Shown piece by piece: positions 62,726 to 64,000 of a stretch of 64,000 nt of DNA. Position 1 is the stretch's first letter; every line of letters starts with the position of its first letter. The notes under the pieces were generated by a model, which saw only the letters and a program-made list of their open reading frames with translations, searched no databases and had not been told where the DNA came from. The position numbers and the translations under genes were made by a program. Source of the stretch: JAVZOV01 sp049976445 (lineage in GTDB: Archaea > Thermoproteota > Thermoprotei > Gearchaeales > WAQG01); assembly GCA_049976445.1 (NCBI GenBank), contig JBMFIF010000003.1:6013-70012 (forward strand), read 5' to 3'.

Positions 62726-63367
62726 TTAGAATCCTTTTAGTTTGGATAGATAATCTTCAATTACTTTTTTTAATGCTCTCCGCAGTATTTCTTGTGCTGA
62801 TGATGGTGCTATGTTTAGAAGTTTTGAGATTTCAGTCAAAGTGATTAATCTGTCTACATCGAAATAGCCTCTTTTATAAGCTAGTATTAGTGCTTGAAGT
62901 TGTCTAGGAGTTAATTTGATTGTTTCATCACTAATTGTGACTTCTTTTTTGCTTAGAACTTTCGGTTTTAGATTTAGTTCATTTAAGGATTTCAATATGC
63001 TTTTTAAGACTGTGAATGATGGTACTATAATTCTATATGTTATCGCGTATTCGTTAATTGGTATTGCATCTAAAATCAGTACATCACTTTGACTAAAAAA
63101 TTTGCATGCTGAGCAGCTTGGAGCTTTTGCCCATGCATAATTATTACCTAGGTTGATTATTTTTACAGAATTCTCTGTTAATTTATATCGTATAGAGCTT
63201 GTAAGCTCAATTTTGATCAAGTGGTTTGTTATTTCTTGTCCAGGTATTATTTTTTCAATAGAATTTATTTGATTCCCTATAACTTGTGTAACACGACAGT
63301 CTTGTCTTTCTACATGGAGTTTAATTTCTATAGGTCCTCTTACTCTTGAAGCTCTTTCTTTTACCAT
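62726..63367 (-). CDS. HTH_10 (bacterio-opsin-activator-type) transcription regulator
   Basis: 213 residues. The C-terminal ~55 residues, LTPRQLQALILAYKRGYFDV ... LLNIAPSSAQEILRRALKK, are the archaeal HTH_10 domain. The N-terminal part is a sensor-like alpha/beta region with a Cys pair (CSACKFF) and ILDAIPINEYAITYR. The cysteines could sense redox state or metal. It starts 4 bp after the stop of the interrupted membrane gene, so the two were one operon. Confidence 0.88.
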   Translation of the reverse strand: MVKERASRVRGPIEIKLHVERQDCRVTQVIGNQINSIEKIIPGQEITNHLIKIELTSSIRYKLTENSVKIINLGNNYAWAKAPSCSACKFFSQSDVLILDAIPINEYAITYRIIVPSFTVLKSILKSLNELNLKPKVLSKKEVTISDETIKLTPRQLQALILAYKRGYFDVDRLITLTEISKLLNIAPSSAQEILRRALKKVIEDYLSKLKGF

Positions 63368-63371
63368 TTTT

Positions 63372-63842
63372 TCATCTCCTTATTTGCGAAAATATTTGCG
63401 AAAACATTAAGAAATAAAATGATAAGATCCCAGTACCTTGTAATGGAGTTGCTAGTAGAAGTAGCGGAGACCTTAAGTTCAAATCATATGCTACTCTCAT
63501 AATAGTGCCCATGTTAATTAATACGTATGGTATATATGAACGTTTAATGATAAGACGGGATCGCTCTAATATTCCTAGAAGTAGGTCTATGAGAACAACA
63601 TCAACTCCAAATATTGTATTGAACAGAAAGCCTATTGTGATTGTGTGAATATACGCATCGTAGTTCCATGATAGTATTGCTGAAACCAAAAGCCAAATCC
63701 ATGCAGTAGCTAGATGAATTTTTGAATATAATATCCCTTGTGATGTGTAAATTTTAGTAACATGAACTGATACGCTCCAAGCTAAGATTAAGAAAAATGA
63801 TGTTAAATAAAAATTGAACGGATGAAATAAAATTCCTATTAC
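63372..63842 (-). pseudogene. Polytopic membrane protein cut by an IS (NnrS-like?)
   Basis: The minus-strand frame is open from the IS end at 63842 to the stop at 63372, 156 codons with no start at its 5' side, so the N-terminal part was removed by the IS insertion (or lies beyond it). At least four membrane helices are seen, with His at KIHLATAWIWLL and YIHTITIGFLFNTIFGVDVV, the latter with a possible metal or haem role. The layout and the DUF2249 neighbour suggest NnrS-type proteins, but the match is loose. A TTG at 63689 could give a 105-residue remnant. Confidence 0.6.
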
Positions 63843-64000
63843 TGCTTTGTTGCATAATTCTCACATGTGAGGATCTGTGCATAAGAGACTTACCCCTACC
63901 ACTACACGCTCCCTAAGCGGTCTTCAAATCCCTCATGAACAAGTTGTAGAGATAAACCTTCAACATCACCTCCTTAACCATGTTCACAAACTTCCTAGCA
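63843..64000. mobile_element. Left end of an IS6-like insertion sequence
   Basis: TGCTTTGTTGCATAATT at 63843-63859 is identical to the terminal repeat of the MITE at 27711. It is followed inward by a transposase end on the minus strand. The rest of the element and its target duplication lie outside the window; the left flank to compare is CCTATTAC (63835-63842). Confidence 0.85.
63913..64000 (-). CDS. IS transposase C-terminal end (partial)
   Basis: Twenty-eight residues plus stop are visible, including FVNMVKEVMLKVYLYNLF and the end MRDLKTA; the gene continues beyond base 64000. Position 54 bp inside a terminal repeat of IS6 type makes it the transposase C-terminus. Too short to assign a subfamily; it differs from the decayed copy at 22948. 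Confidence 0.75.
   Translation of the reverse strand, partial: ARKFVNMVKEVMLKVYLYNLFMRDLKTA

Noticed and set aside
1..64000. CRISPR arrays, rRNA genes, 7S RNA or a Cdc6-linked replication origin
   Set aside because: No regularly spaced direct repeats, no rRNA-like GC-rich blocks, no 7S-like structure and no orc1/cdc6 gene were seen on either strand.

Overview
This window is from an AT-rich archaeal chromosome. The information-processing genes are purely archaeal: TFB, TFE-alpha, aMBF1, Lsm/SmAP proteins, thermosome, NAC, Gar1, SRP19, Cgi121, archaeosine transglycosylase, L37e and S8e. Ribosomal protein L38e, a TFE-beta (RPC39-like) protein and a SmAP3-type Lsm protein point to the TACK/Thermoproteota side. 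The fructose-1,6-bisphosphate aldolase/phosphatase and the thermosome suit a thermophile, but I cannot fix the lineage from sequence alone. Genes are tightly packed. Many starts look leaderless behind a TATA box, while internal operon genes often carry GGTG or GAGG ribosome-binding sites.

Region 1 (1-11990) is RNA processing and translation: two beta-CASP nucleases (aCPSF1/FttA, cut by the window edge, and aCPSF2), two Lsm proteins, L37e, L38e, the catalytic part of archaeosine TGT, a PAC2 protein with an HbYX tail, a presenilin-like protease, TFE-alpha, Trm56, aMBF1, and an operon holding a separate TGT C-terminal/PUA protein, NAC and Cgi121. It has three tRNA genes; tRNA-Val(GAC) appears to be interrupted near position 7/8. 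Region 2 (12114-29020) is metabolic: M1 aminopeptidase, TyrRS, phosphoglycerate mutase, G1P dehydrogenase (archaeal lipids), a GPN GTPase, ADP-forming acyl-CoA synthetase subunits, a DUF373 protein and an M24 peptidase. It also has a decayed transposase and a clean 202-bp MITE.

Region 3 (29263-40968) returns to core functions: S8e, SRP19, Gar1, TFB, TFE-beta, RlmE, Trm1, THEP1 NTPase, AMP phosphorylase, RNase HII, a PhoU-like regulator, an HDAC-fold protein, FBP aldolase/phosphatase, triosephosphate isomerase and tRNA-Arg(CCG). Region 4 (41054-50474) holds a degenerate RadA paralogue, a HIT protein, a compact pilus operon (pilin, GspE-type ATPase, TadC/FlaJ-type membrane protein), tRNA-Arg(CCT), deoxyhypusine synthase, a phosphohexomutase and DtdA.

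Region 5 (50579-58415) is the most novel part. A divergent TFB paralogue lies beside a two-armed cluster. The leftward arm has four small single-helix membrane proteins. The rightward arm has two coiled-coil proteins, a divergent TadA/GspE ATPase, two half-size TadB/TadC-like proteins, an E5-type prepilin, a membrane protein and a HerA/VirB4-like ATPase. I read it as an undescribed pilus, secretion or DNA-transfer machine that combines type IV pilus parts with a HerA-class motor.

Region 6 (58430-64000) has a Fap7-like kinase, thermosome, a wrecked IS605-type tnpB, a hemerythrin-like/DUF2249 protein, an HTH_10 regulator and a membrane protein cut by an insertion sequence. That IS has the same 17-bp terminal repeat as the MITE at 27711-27912.
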